A DNA stretch of 24,347 nucleotides from MGOM01 sp035455265 (lineage in GTDB: Bacteria > Chloroflexota > Anaerolineae > Anaerolineales > E44-bin32), in contig DATIFK010000169.1 in NCBI GenBank assembly GCA_035455265.1, forward strand, positions 1-24,347. The letters are read 5' to 3'. The notes under the pieces are model-generated. The model was not told the DNA's origin. It did no database searches and worked only from the letters and a program-made list of their open reading frames with translations. The first letter of the stretch is position 1. Every line of letters starts with the position of its first letter. A program made the translations under genes and the position numbers. Shown piece after piece: positions 7,079 through 14,850 of this stretch.

Positions 7079-7758
7079 GAGCGCGGGCGTCCCCTTCGTC
7101 CCAGGGCTTTGCTCCACGAGGCGTAGCGCGAGACGAAGTGGACCCACAGAGGCGAACGACGCCCCTCGACGCGGGCTCCCCGAAGCGCGCGACGGAAGGA
7201 GTCCGCGTTGGTGAAAGGTTCCAAGAGGGTCCGCGCTGCGCCGACCTCGAACGGGGCGTGGGCGTCGGAGCCGGCGACTCCCGGTAGACCGGCGCGTGCC
7301 GCCCATTCGGCCGCCTGCCGGTTCGCGGCAGCGCTCCAGACGCGGGCATTGAAGACCTCCAGCGCGTCGACGGATCCGAGGATGGCGCGCAGGTCGGCTT
7401 CCTCCCAGGCGCCCTTGCGCATGGTGTCGAACGGGTGCGAAACACTGATGACGGCACCCTGGTCCCGCAACCGGGCGATGGTCTCCTCGGGAGAGAGGCC
7501 CTGCGGCACTTCATCACGAAGGAAGTAGGCCAGGAGCTCGCCTTTGGTCGTCAGGATTTCTTCGCCGACGATGATGGTCTCGGGGTCCAGCGCGGCGGCT
7601 TCGAGCGCGCCCGAGATCGTGTTGTGGTCGGTGATGGCCAGACGATCGATCCCCTTGCGCCGCGCCGCCGCCAGCAGACGTCTGGGGTCCGCCAGGCTGT
7701 CGCTGGAGGCGTGGGTGTGGCAATGAAGCTCGACGCGCCAGAGTTCGGGCCGGGTCAT
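7075..7758 (-). CDS. PHP-domain phosphoesterase
   Basis: This 227-residue metal-dependent phosphoesterase belongs to the PHP superfamily (histidinol phosphatase, TrpH/YciV, polymerase X-like). The metal ligands are all visible: H12 and H14 in ELHCHTHASSD, D44 and H45 in AITDHNTISG, E67 in VGEEILT, H108 in SVSHPFD, and D165 and H167 in AGSDAHAPFEVG. This is close to a complete trinuclear site. The EVFNARV segment also fits the YciV/TrpH-like group, which hydrolyses nucleotides or RNA 5' ends. ATG 7758 overlaps the stop of the preceding flippase-like gene (ATGA). A role on a nucleotide or a phosphorylated lipid precursor is possible; the operon context does not decide. Confidence 0.9.
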   Translation of the reverse strand: MTRPELWRVELHCHTHASSDSLADPRRLLAAARRKGIDRLAITDHNTISGALEAAALDPETIIVGEEILTTKGELLAYFLRDEVPQGLSPEETIARLRDQGAVISVSHPFDTMRKGAWEEADLRAILGSVDALEVFNARVWSAAANRQAAEWAARAGLPGVAGSDAHAPFEVGAARTLLEPFTNADSFRRALRGARVEGRRSPLWVHFVSRYASWSKALGRRGRPRS

Positions 7759-8753
7759 GACGGACCTTGGGGCGAAGGCTGCGAGGTCGCCGACCGCTCG
7801 GCGTGTGCCAGACCGAGGAGATCCGGCGATCGGCTCCAGACCAGCAGGCCGAGCGAGACTCCGAACCACAGCGTGGCGAACCGAATCAACAGCGTCGCCG
7901 CCGCCGCGGTGCTCACCGGCAGCCCGACAAGAATAGTCAACATGCCGGCAATGGTCGCTTCGGAGGCGCCCAGTCCGCCGGGCAGGGTCGACGCGCCGCC
8001 CACGGCCGTCGCGAAGGCGAGGATGAAGACGGCCGAGGCGAAGAGAGGCAGGCCGGGAGGCTGCCCGAGCCCGAGCAAGATCAGGTAGAAGGCCACACCC
8101 TCGCCGAGCCACGCCACCGCGCCCAGTCCCACGGCGGCGAGCGTTGGCAGGGGACGCAGGACCTGATGCGCGCCTTCATAGACTTCCCGGAGTGCCGGGA
8201 CCCAGCGCCCGACGACGGGGACTCTCTGGATCGCTCGCAGGATGGCCAAGGATGGTCGGCGCGCTTGGGAGAGGAGAACGATCGCCAGGAGCAGCCCCAC
8301 GAAAGTGGCGAAGGCCGGCCAGTAGCGCGGGTAGGTCACCACGCCGACGGTCGAGAGCAACAGCACGGCCAGGCCGTCACTGATGCGCTCGGCGGCGACG
8401 ATCGGCAGGCCGCGCGCCACGGGCAGCCCTGATCGCTGCTGCAGCCAGACCGCCTTGAGGGCCTCGGCCACTTTGCCGGGGCTCAACGCCAGTGGGAATC
8501 CGCCGACGAAGATTCGGGCGCTTTCCCGGACGGGAAAGTCCGGCGCGCCGAGCAGTCGAACGTAGAAGTGCCACTTGACGAAGCGTAGGATGTAGTTGAA
8601 CAGGGTGCCGCACAGGATCACAGGCGCCAATGGCCACGAGAACCGCTCGAGCAGCCCCGCGACCTGGCGGATGTCCCCCGCCAGGGCCACCGCCACAACG
8701 ACGACGAACCCGACGGCGAGGCCGGCGAGGATGCGGCGGTCGAAGCGCCTCAT
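7755..8753 (-). CDS. YbhN/UPF0104 flippase-like integral membrane protein
   Basis: This 332-residue protein belongs to the lysylphosphatidylglycerol synthase transmembrane family (UPF0104, TIGR00374). Members resemble the flippase half of MprF but lack the aminoacyl-transferase half. Landmarks are NYILRFVKWHFYVRLLG after the second hydrophobic stretch, ALSPGKVAEALKAVWL, and the late STLPGGLGASEATIAGML plus LLIRFATLWFGVSLGLLVW. About eight membrane segments are evident. ATG 8753 overlaps the stop of the DUF362 gene (ATGA). The frame is open further upstream but only antisense-type, low-complexity sequence lies there. Known relatives are linked to lipid movement across the membrane; the substrate here is unknown. 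Confidence 0.9.
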   Translation of the reverse strand: MRRFDRRILAGLAVGFVVVVAVALAGDIRQVAGLLERFSWPLAPVILCGTLFNYILRFVKWHFYVRLLGAPDFPVRESARIFVGGFPLALSPGKVAEALKAVWLQQRSGLPVARGLPIVAAERISDGLAVLLLSTVGVVTYPRYWPAFATFVGLLLAIVLLSQARRPSLAILRAIQRVPVVGRWVPALREVYEGAHQVLRPLPTLAAVGLGAVAWLGEGVAFYLILLGLGQPPGLPLFASAVFILAFATAVGGASTLPGGLGASEATIAGMLTILVGLPVSTAAAATLLIRFATLWFGVSLGLLVWSRSPDLLGLAHAERSATSQPSPQGPS

Positions 8754-9961
8754 CCGCCGCGCAGCAGAAGCGTCAACCCGCCGATCACCAGCCCGGCCAG
8801 GACGACCAGGCCGGCTAAGGCCTGCAGGACGGTCTTGCGCTCCATCCCGGGCATGACGACCTTGCCATCTCCGTACTTCTGGAAGAGGCGGCCCCAGCGC
8901 GTCCGGAGCGCCGCTTCGACTCGACGACGGCCGACGAACGGATACCAGTAGACGTTGTGGTAGAAGTTGCTGGCGAAGTAGGACCACGGGACGAGCGGGC
9001 TTTGGAGCAGCAGCTTCTCGAACGGCTTGAGGGGGCCGTGATAAATCATCTTCTGCCCGCGGCTGGCGAAGGTGTCCTCCTGCACGAAGCCCCAGCCGGG
9101 TTCCTGGGCAATGTCGTACCCAACGATGCGGATGTGTGCGGGATCGGCCACACCCAGGTCGAGCTCGTGTGCCCGCCGCAGGAAGCGAATCTTCATCGGG
9201 TCGAATCCCTGGAGGCGAGCGGACGTGGCGTCGATGGCCACCTGATCGGCGGAAGCCAGCAGGATGTCCTTCTCGTGCCAGCGCATGGCGCGAGGCCCCG
9301 GGCCGTCCCCGGCGAACGTGCCGTCCATGACGGCGAAAATCCCCGGATGGATGTCCTGCTGGATCGTCAGCAGGTCGACCAGCGTGTCATGGATGACGGC
9401 GTGGGTCCAATGGCGGTTGCGGTGGAGCAGTCCGCCGAAGGCGTTCTTCATCGCCCCGGTAATGGTGGTAAAGACGTGCGTCTTGACCGTCGGGAGGTGG
9501 ACGATGTTGATGCCGACGAGCGCCTTGGGGATGAAGATCCCTTCCGGGTAGACGCGGTCCAGGACGAGCAGGGGTCGCTTGGGCCGGTACTCGAACCACT
9601 CGAACTTCTGCTCATACAGGTACAGGCACGGGATGCCGTATTGATCGGTGACGAAGCGGTGCTTGTTGTTGACCTCGCCGTCGTACGTGTTGACCACCAC
9701 GGTGTCGTTGTGGATCCCGATGAGGTCCTGGTAACCGGAGGTCTGCAGCGAACGGATGACCCCTTCGAGTTGCCAGGGGGCTGTCGAGCAGGCCGGATAC
9801 CAGGTCTGCCAGGAGATGTTGATCTTGAGCCCGGTGCTGACGTTCTTGGGCAGAGACGCCTCTGCCCCGGCGAGGTGCATCAACCGGTCGATGTCCTCGA
9901 GGATGGTTTCGGGTGTGGTCTTGAGGACGGCAACGACGCCTTTGCCGGGAAAGGTGGCCAT
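8750..9961 (-). CDS. DUF362 domain protein with C-terminal membrane anchor
   Basis: This 403-residue protein has the DUF362 fold signatures: GLKINISWQTWYPACSTAP near the start, INIVHLPTVKTHVFTTITGAMKN followed by GGLL in the middle, and DGTFAGDGPGPR with LLASADQVAIDATSARLQGF later on. The biochemical function of DUF362 proteins is poorly known. No ferredoxin-type cysteine cluster is present. Residues 376-403 (after GMERKT) form one hydrophobic segment ending two residues from the C-terminus, so it is probably tail-anchored with the enzyme part in the cytosol. ATG 9961 has GGAG 6 nt upstream. It is the first gene of the minus-strand operon, with a TAGAAT-type -10 at 9983-9978. Confidence 0.88.
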   Translation of the reverse strand: MATFPGKGVVAVLKTTPETILEDIDRLMHLAGAEASLPKNVSTGLKINISWQTWYPACSTAPWQLEGVIRSLQTSGYQDLIGIHNDTVVVNTYDGEVNNKHRFVTDQYGIPCLYLYEQKFEWFEYRPKRPLLVLDRVYPEGIFIPKALVGINIVHLPTVKTHVFTTITGAMKNAFGGLLHRNRHWTHAVIHDTLVDLLTIQQDIHPGIFAVMDGTFAGDGPGPRAMRWHEKDILLASADQVAIDATSARLQGFDPMKIRFLRRAHELDLGVADPAHIRIVGYDIAQEPGWGFVQEDTFASRGQKMIYHGPLKPFEKLLLQSPLVPWSYFASNFYHNVYWYPFVGRRRVEAALRTRWGRLFQKYGDGKVVMPGMERKTVLQALAGLVVLAGLVIGGLTLLLRGG

Positions 9962-9977
9962 GGCAATCTCCGGTGCG

Positions 9978-9983
9978 ATTCTA
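9978..9983 (-). promoter_or_regulatory. Putative -10 element of the DUF362 operon
   Basis: TAGAAT reads on the minus strand from 9983 to 9978, 16 nt before the ATG at 9961. No clear -35 is seen. It shares a 64-bp intergenic space with the divergent promoter at 10009-10017. Confidence 0.4.
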
Positions 9984-10008
9984 TCTCATGCGAAGAGTCG
10001 ATCCGGCG

Positions 10009-10017
10009 TGCTAGAAT
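10009..10017 (+). promoter_or_regulatory. Extended -10 promoter, divergent small-protein cassette
   Basis: TGCTAGAAT (10009-10017) has the extended -10 form. The next ATG, at 10026, is 8 nt downstream, so the mRNA should be leaderless or nearly so. No ribosome-binding site precedes that ATG. Confidence 0.55.
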
Positions 10018-10025
10018 ACCGCGGC

Positions 10026-10457
10026 ATGACACCCGAAATGCACGGGCCCTGGGACTTGGAGCGCGCTCTTCCGCCGGCGGCGTCGCGCCGATCGGTGGCG
10101 TGGTGGGTCGAGATCCCGCTGGGAGTCGGCCTGGTGATCCTGATCGTGGCTGCCGCCTTGCTGATTCGCAACGGGATCGGGTCGGCCAGCGCCTGGGCTG
10201 ATGTGGTCCTGACCTGGCTGCTTCTCCCAATGATGCTGGTCGGCTTGCTGGGATTGGCAGCCTTGGCCGGCCTAGTCTACGGGATGGCCCGGCTGCTGGG
10301 ATGGCTTCCCGGACGGGCGGCCCCGGCGGCGGCGTGGTTGGTTCGTCTTTCCGGCGCTGCCCGGCGCGCCAGCAACCGCCTGGCGGCACTGTTGATACGC
10401 CCCCTGGCGGCCGGGGCAGCTATCGAGGCCGGCCTCCGGGGCAGGCGTCGTGGATGA
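10026..10457 (+). CDS. Small two-TM membrane protein, function unknown
   Basis: This 143-residue protein is not recognised. It has a short polar N-terminus, hydrophobic segments at about 29-47 (EIPLGVGLVILIVAAALLI) and 60-86, then an Ala/Arg-rich stretch at 95-135 that could be an amphipathic helix lying on the membrane. The C-terminus is very basic (GLRGRRRG). The ATG at 10026 was chosen because an extended -10 box ends 8 nt before it; the frame remains open further upstream but that would run antisense through the DUF362 gene. It is followed immediately by a second small membrane protein, and the pair ends at a strong terminator. Confidence 0.75.
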   Translation: MTPEMHGPWDLERALPPAASRRSVAWWVEIPLGVGLVILIVAAALLIRNGIGSASAWADVVLTWLLLPMMLVGLLGLAALAGLVYGMARLLGWLPGRAAPAAAWLVRLSGAARRASNRLAALLIRPLAAGAAIEAGLRGRRRG

Positions 10458-10470
10458 GGGTTACCGAACC

Positions 10471-10695
10471 ATGGGTGAAGAAACCGGTCGGAATGGGAAC
10501 TGGAAGGTGAGGATCCTGCTGCTGGGTGGCCTGGCTGGGGCACTCACCGGGCTGGCGGCGGCGTATCTTCTGGTTCGGCGCGCAGAGGACCGTGGGGTAG
10601 AACCGCGGCTTCAGACGGGGGAGGGGATTCGCCTGGGGTTGTTGGTGTTGGGATTGTTGCGCCAGGTAGCTGCACTGACCGAGGGAGAGAAGTAG
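10471..10695 (+). CDS. Conserved-looking small membrane protein (74 aa)
   Basis: This short protein has a hydrophobic segment at residues 13-34 (VRILLLGGLAGALTGLAAAYLL), a charged middle (VRRAEDRGVEPRLQTGEG) and a second hydrophobic stretch, IRLGLLVLGLLRQVAAL. The glycine pattern GGLAGALTG is suited to helix packing. I recall similar small proteins from Anaerolineae genomes, but no function is known to me. ATG 10471 has GAGGG at 10456-10460 (10-nt spacing). GTG 10450 would overlap the preceding stop and add seven residues, and is a possible alternative. It probably forms a complex or transcription unit with the 143-residue protein before it. Confidence 0.7.
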   Translation: MGEETGRNGNWKVRILLLGGLAGALTGLAAAYLLVRRAEDRGVEPRLQTGEGIRLGLLVLGLLRQVAALTEGEK

Positions 10696-10715
10696 CCTGG
10701 CGTGTGAAGGGCTGC

Positions 10716-10749
10716 AGCGGGCGCCTCTCCGGCGCCCGCTTTCGTTTCC
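10716..10749 (+). terminator. Intrinsic terminator after the small-protein cassette
   Basis: AGCGGGCGCC (10716-10725) and GGCGCCCGCT (10731-10740) form a perfect 10-bp stem with a TCTCC loop, followed by TTCGTTTCC. It isolates the cassette from the TetR operon. Confidence 0.88.
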
Positions 10750-10779
10750 TTGACTTGAACGCTCGAGCTGTGCTACTCT
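10750..10779 (+). promoter_or_regulatory. Promoter of the tetR-efflux operon
   Basis: TTGACT (10750-10755) is 18 bp from TACTCT (10774-10779), with TGC just before the -10, giving TGCTACTCT. The start is expected near 10786, at the left edge of the palindromic operator. Confidence 0.65.
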
Positions 10780-10787
10780 GGGGCAGC

Positions 10788-10805
10788 TGAACGAACGTTC
10801 GTTCA
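10788..10805. promoter_or_regulatory. TetR-family operator, perfect 18-bp palindrome
   Basis: TGAACGAACGTTCGTTCA is an exact inverted repeat at the predicted transcription start, about 90 bp before the TetR gene. GAACG/CGTTC half-sites are typical of TetR-family operators. Binding here should block the operon's own promoter, giving autorepression relieved by a ligand. Confidence 0.8.
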
Positions 10806-10896
10806 TAACTGAATTGGTCCACGATGGGGCTTCCGGTGCGTCCGCTGCGGACACCCCACGGAAGTCTCCTCTGCCAAAGTCGACGCGAGGCCAGAC

Positions 10897-11508
10897 GTGC
10901 CTGCCAGGCGGCGAGCCGATACCCCACAACGAATCCTGGAAGCTGCGGTCGAGCTGTTCATCGCCAAGGGATACCACGCCACCTCGATGCGGCAGATCGC
11001 CCGACGCGCCGGAGTGACCCCGGCCGCCATCTACAACCACTTCCGATCGAAGGAGCGCATCTTCCTGGAGGTCTTCCGAGAGAACGTGCCCCTGCGGGTG
11101 CTGGTAGAGGTCGTGGATTCCGCGCAGGGCGAGACCGTGGAGGACCTGTTGCAGGACGTCGTCCACCGCTGGAGCGGAGCGATGGTCGGCAAGGTGGACC
11201 GCCTGCGCCTGGTCTTTGTCGAACTGCTGGAATTCCAGGGCCGTCACGTGCCAACTCTGGCGCCGGAGTTCGTCCCGCGCGCGATGGGCTTCGCCGCACG
11301 CCTGAGCCGGGCCGGGGGTCGGCTCAGGCCGGTCCGGCCCACGATCATCGTGCGGGCCATCGGCGGCCTGCTGATGTCCTACGCCATCACCCAGCAGTTC
11401 TTTTCCCGCGTGCCGGAGTTCGGGGACGACCCGCAGGCCCTGGACGGACTCGGCGACATCCTGCTCCATGGCCTCGTGGACACCTCGAGCACAGGCCTGC
11501 AGCCATGA
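10897..11508 (+). CDS. TetR/AcrR family transcriptional regulator
   Basis: This 203-residue regulator has an N-terminal helix-turn-helix at about residues 12-60 (RILEAAVELFIAKGYHATSM, IARRAGVTPAAIYNHFRSKE) and a C-terminal ligand and dimer domain. GTG 10897 is preceded by GAGG at 10887-10890 with 6-nt spacing. It overlaps the permease gene by 4 nt (ATGA), so it is the first gene of the efflux operon and probably its repressor, acting at the palindrome at 10788-10805. The E. coli counterpart in layout is CecR (YbiH) upstream of ybhGFSR. The leader between operator and gene can form an imperfect hairpin at 10830-10864, with arms CTTCCG and CGGAAG and an inner stem GTCCG/CGGAC. Confidence 0.93.
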   Translation: MPARRRADTPQRILEAAVELFIAKGYHATSMRQIARRAGVTPAAIYNHFRSKERIFLEVFRENVPLRVLVEVVDSAQGETVEDLLQDVVHRWSGAMVGKVDRLRLVFVELLEFQGRHVPTLAPEFVPRAMGFAARLSRAGGRLRPVRPTIIVRAIGGLLMSYAITQQFFSRVPEFGDDPQALDGLGDILLHGLVDTSSTGLQP

Positions 11509-12638
11509 GCCTCACCCGGCTGGCGTCGCTGATCCGCAAAGAGTTCATCCAGATCGCCCGCGATCCCCGCACGCTCTACATCGTCATCGCCATCCCCGTG
11601 GTGCAACTGTTCCTGCTGGGCTACACCGCCACCACCGACGTCCGCAACGTGCCCCTGGCCGTCTTCGACCAAAGCCGAAGCTCGGACTCGCGCCGGATCC
11701 TCGATGCCTTTCGGGCGGCCGACTACTTCCGCCTGGCCTTCGACGTCGACAGCGAGGAGCAGCTGCGCCACCTGATCGACGACGGCGAGGCCAGGGCCGG
11801 CCTGGTCATCCCGCCGGACTTCAGCGCCAGCCTGCTCGCCGGCGATACGGCCCACCTGGCGTTCGTCCTCGACGGCTCCGATCCCAACGTGGCCTCGACG
11901 TCGTTGGCCGCGGCCCAGCTCATCGGCCAGTCCTACTCGACCGCCATCACCTTCGACCGCATCGAGCGGCGAGGGTTGAGCGGCGCCATTCAGCCGGCGC
12001 TCGAGGTTCGCCCCCAGGTCTGGTACAACCCCGATCTGGTCAGCGCCTACTTCATGGTGCCGGCGCTGATCGGCATGATCCTCCAGCTCACGACCTCGAT
12101 GCTGACGGCCACCGCCATCGTCCGGGAGCGGGAACGCGGGACGATCGAGCAGCTGATTGTGACGCCCATCCGGCCGTCCGAACTCATCGTCGGCAAGATC
12201 ACCCCCTACGTGCTGATCGCCTTCTTCGACACCATCGAGATTCTGGTCGTCGGAACGCTGTGGTTCCACGTCCCGATCCGAGGCAGCCTCGGCCTCCTGT
12301 TGGCCCTATCGGGCCTGTTCCTCGTCAGCAGCCTGGGCATCGGCCTGGTGGTCTCGACCGTTGCCCGAACCCAGCAGGAAGCCATGATGCTGACCTGGTT
12401 CACGCTGCTGCCCACGATCTTTCTCTCCGGATTCTTCTTTCCGCTGGCGGCCATGCCGCCATTCCTGCGCGGACTGTCCTACTTCATCCCGCTTCGATAC
12501 TACCTGACCGTCATCCGCTCGGTGCTGCTCAAGGGCGTCGGCATGTCCAGCCTCGGCATGGAGATCGCCGCGCTAGCCGCGTTCGGTGTGGTCACGATGA
12601 CGGCCGCCGCGCTTCGGTTCCGCAAGCGGCTCGACTGA
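11505..12638 (+). CDS. ABC-2 type efflux permease (YbhR/YbhS-like)
   Basis: This 377-residue permease of the ABC-2 group has the usual plan: an N-terminal helix (LFLLGYTATTDV region), an extracytoplasmic domain of about 140 residues with the family-typical VPLAVFDQSRSSDSR, AGLVIPPDFSASLL and VLDGSDPN, then a membrane block of five or more helices. The NPDLVSAYFMVPALIGMILQ and IVRERERGTIEQLIVTPIRPSELIVGKI segments are hallmarks of YhhJ/YbhR/YbhS proteins. The start ATG overlaps the TetR stop. Only one permease is encoded, whereas ybhFGSR-type systems have two, so it probably works as a homodimer with the two ATPases downstream. Confidence 0.93.
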   Translation: MSLTRLASLIRKEFIQIARDPRTLYIVIAIPVVQLFLLGYTATTDVRNVPLAVFDQSRSSDSRRILDAFRAADYFRLAFDVDSEEQLRHLIDDGEARAGLVIPPDFSASLLAGDTAHLAFVLDGSDPNVASTSLAAAQLIGQSYSTAITFDRIERRGLSGAIQPALEVRPQVWYNPDLVSAYFMVPALIGMILQLTTSMLTATAIVRERERGTIEQLIVTPIRPSELIVGKITPYVLIAFFDTIEILVVGTLWFHVPIRGSLGLLLALSGLFLVSSLGIGLVVSTVARTQQEAMMLTWFTLLPTIFLSGFFFPLAAMPPFLRGLSYFIPLRYYLTVIRSVLLKGVGMSSLGMEIAALAAFGVVTMTAAALRFRKRLD

Positions 12639-12654
12639 ACGAAGGAGGTGGGTC

Positions 12655-13905
12655 ATGCGCCATGTCTCCGTTCCCAGGTTTGTTCCGCCTCTGGCGGTCG
12701 TCGGGTTGGTCGGCGCCGGGCTGATCTACCTGGTCTCGGTCTCCGGGGCCGCCAACGGCCCCCTCCAGGCATCGGGGACGATCGAGTCGGTCGAAGTGGG
12801 CGTGGCCTCCGAGGTCTCCGGGCGTGTCTCCGACGTGTTGGTGGACGAAGGACAGACGGTGGCGGCGGGAGATCCCCTGCTCCGTCTGGATGCGCGGTTG
12901 TTGGAGGCGCAGCGTCGCAGCGCGCAGGCAGCCGGCGAGGCGGCCGTGGCGGCGGCGCAGCTGGCCAAGATCGAAGCGCAGCAAGCGCTGGACGACCTCT
13001 ACGACAACGCGCCGGTGGCGGCGGCGCAGGCCGAGCTGTCCCTGGCCAACGCACGCGATGCGTTGCACGACGCCGACTACACCTGGACTGTCCAGCAGCA
13101 AGGGAACCGGGCCAGCGACGACACCATCAAAGGGGCGCGGGCCCGCCTCTTGCTCGCGCAAGAGGAAATGGACCGGGCCAAGCGCGTCCTGGACAGAACC
13201 CATGGCGACGCGGGTGAAGATGCCAACAAGGCTCAAGCCCTGGCGCAGTACATTCAGGCCAAGGCGGCACGCGACGCCGCTCAGCGAGCCCTCAACTGGT
13301 ACACCGGCAAGCCCAGCGACATCGACCAGGGGATCCTCGACGCCGAGGTCGCGTTGGCCAAGGCGCAAGTTGCCGACGCCGAACGCCGCTTGTCCGATCT
13401 GCAGCCGGGCCCGGACCCGGACGCCCTGGCCCTGGCGCAGGCGAGCCTGGCCCTCGCCAGTGCGCAGCTGGCAGCCGCCCAGGCCAAGGCCGAGGTCGAT
13501 CTACAGACATTCGACCTCCAGCTGGAGAAGCTCCTCATCCGGGCCCCGCTGGGAGGGGTCGTGACGGCGCGCCACATCGAGCCGGGCGAAGTGCTGGCGG
13601 CCGGCGCCGAAGCCCTGTCCATCGGCCAGCTGGATCGGTTGACGATCACGGTCTACCTGGCCGAGGACCGCTACGGGCAAGTCTCACTGGGCGATGAGGC
13701 GGTCGTCACGGTCGACGCCTTCCCGGGCGTGACGTTCCATGCCTCGGTCGTGCGCATCGCCGACAAAGCCGAATACACGCCGCGCAATGTCCAGACGGAT
13801 GAGGGCCGCCGGACGACGGTCTTCGCCGTGGAGCTCTCGGTCGACGATCCGTCCGGCCGTCTCAAGCCGGGGATGCCGGCCGATGTCGTCTTCGAGGTCC
13901 GCTGA
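12655..13905 (+). CDS. HlyD/YbhG-family membrane fusion (adaptor) protein
   Basis: This 416-residue periplasmic-adaptor-type subunit of a drug efflux ABC system has an N-terminal signal anchor at about residues 9-29 (FVPPLAVVGLVGAGLIYLVSV). A first lipoyl half follows (GTIESVEVGVASEVSGRVSD, DEGQTVAAGDPLLRLD), then a long Ala/Gln-rich coiled-coil hairpin at about 80-285. The second lipoyl half is LIRAPLGGVVTARHIEPGEVL, and a beta-barrel domain ends in GRLKPGMPADVVFEV. A near-perfect Shine-Dalgarno AAGGAGGTG at 12642-12650 precedes ATG 12655, the best in the window. In a single-membrane cell it would still connect to the permease, with the hairpin outside. Confidence 0.93.
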   Translation: MRHVSVPRFVPPLAVVGLVGAGLIYLVSVSGAANGPLQASGTIESVEVGVASEVSGRVSDVLVDEGQTVAAGDPLLRLDARLLEAQRRSAQAAGEAAVAAAQLAKIEAQQALDDLYDNAPVAAAQAELSLANARDALHDADYTWTVQQQGNRASDDTIKGARARLLLAQEEMDRAKRVLDRTHGDAGEDANKAQALAQYIQAKAARDAAQRALNWYTGKPSDIDQGILDAEVALAKAQVADAERRLSDLQPGPDPDALALAQASLALASAQLAAAQAKAEVDLQTFDLQLEKLLIRAPLGGVVTARHIEPGEVLAAGAEALSIGQLDRLTITVYLAEDRYGQVSLGDEAVVTVDAFPGVTFHASVVRIADKAEYTPRNVQTDEGRRTTVFAVELSVDDPSGRLKPGMPADVVFEVR

Positions 13906-13911
13906 GGTGCC

Positions 13912-14850
13912 GTGGAGCCGTTGATCGAAGCCACCGACCTGCGGCGCCGCTTTGGCGAGGTGACCGCCGTGGACGGCCTGTCGCTCCGCGTGGAACGGGG
14001 CGAGATCGTGGCGTTGGTCGGGCCGGACGGGGCGGGCAAGACCACGACGATGCGCCTTTTGTGTGGGGCTCTGCAAGCCGACGAAGGAAGTGTGCGATTG
14101 GGCGGCCTCGATTTGCGGTCGAACCTGGAAGCGGCGCGCGGCCTCATCGGCTACTTGCCTCAACGCTTCAGCCTGTACGGCGAAATGACCGTGGCCGAGA
14201 ATCTGCGCTTCCTGGCCGAAGTGCGCGGCCTGCCGCGAGCTGAATGGACGGAGCGTTCCCATGAGATCCTGACCTTCGTCGATCTGGCCGACGTGGCCGA
14301 CCGGCGGGCCGAGGCGCTCTCGGGAGGTATGCGGCAGAAGCTGGGACTGGCGGCGGCGCTCATCCATCGCCCGCCGATCCTCATCCTCGACGAGCCGACC
14401 GGCGGCGTCGACCCGGTCACGCGTCAGCTGTTCTGGCAGCTGATCATCCGGTTGCTGCGAGACGGTGTCGCCGTCCTGGTGTCGACGCCATACATGGACG
14501 AAGCCTCCCGCTGCAACCGGATTGCGTTCATGAATCGGGGGCGGATTCTTCTCGAGGGTACACCCTCAGAGCTGCGTCGGAGGCTCGAAGGGCAGATCCT
14601 CGAACTTGCCGGCGGGCCGCTGCCCGCGCTGAGGTCCCTGGCCGGGCGTGACAAGCGCGTGCGAGACCTGCAGCGCTTCGGTGACCGCATCCACCTTCGC
14701 GTCGAGCGCGTAGATGAGGCCGGGGTCAAGGAGGATCTGCGCCAAGCCGCCGTGCGCGAGGGCATGGGGCAGGTCGAAGTCCGGAGCGCCTCGCCCGGAT
14801 TGGAGGACGTGTTCCTGGCGATGCTCCAGGCGGAGGGCGAGACGGCGTGA
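13912..14850 (+). CDS. ABC transporter ATPase, YbhF N-half-like
   Basis: This 312-residue ATPase corresponds to the first half of the fused YbhF/RbbA-type ATPase. Walker A is GPDGAGKT (37-44), the Q-loop is Q84, the signature LSGGM (136-140) is intact, and Walker B ends in E161 (LILDEP). The switch histidine is missing: residue 193 is proline (VLVSTPYMDEA). The start GTG 13912 lies 6 nt after the HlyD stop. It ends in a 4-nt GTGA overlap with the second ATPase. The missing switch histidine and its partner's altered signature suggest one inactive and one active ATP site in a heterodimer. Confidence 0.93.
   Translation: MEPLIEATDLRRRFGEVTAVDGLSLRVERGEIVALVGPDGAGKTTTMRLLCGALQADEGSVRLGGLDLRSNLEAARGLIGYLPQRFSLYGEMTVAENLRFLAEVRGLPRAEWTERSHEILTFVDLADVADRRAEALSGGMRQKLGLAAALIHRPPILILDEPTGGVDPVTRQLFWQLIIRLLRDGVAVLVSTPYMDEASRCNRIAFMNRGRILLEGTPSELRRRLEGQILELAGGPLPALRSLAGRDKRVRDLQRFGDRIHLRVERVDEAGVKEDLRQAAVREGMGQVEVRSASPGLEDVFLAMLQAEGETA

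Noticed and set aside
8957..10201. 414-codon plus-strand frame opposite the DUF362 gene
   Set aside because: The Asp/Val/Gly-rich translation is what the antisense of a GC3-rich gene gives. The DUF362 reading is clear.
10824..11504. Upstream extension of the permease frame
   Set aside because: It runs out of frame through the TetR gene and has no domain. The permease begins at ATG 11505 with an ATGA overlap.
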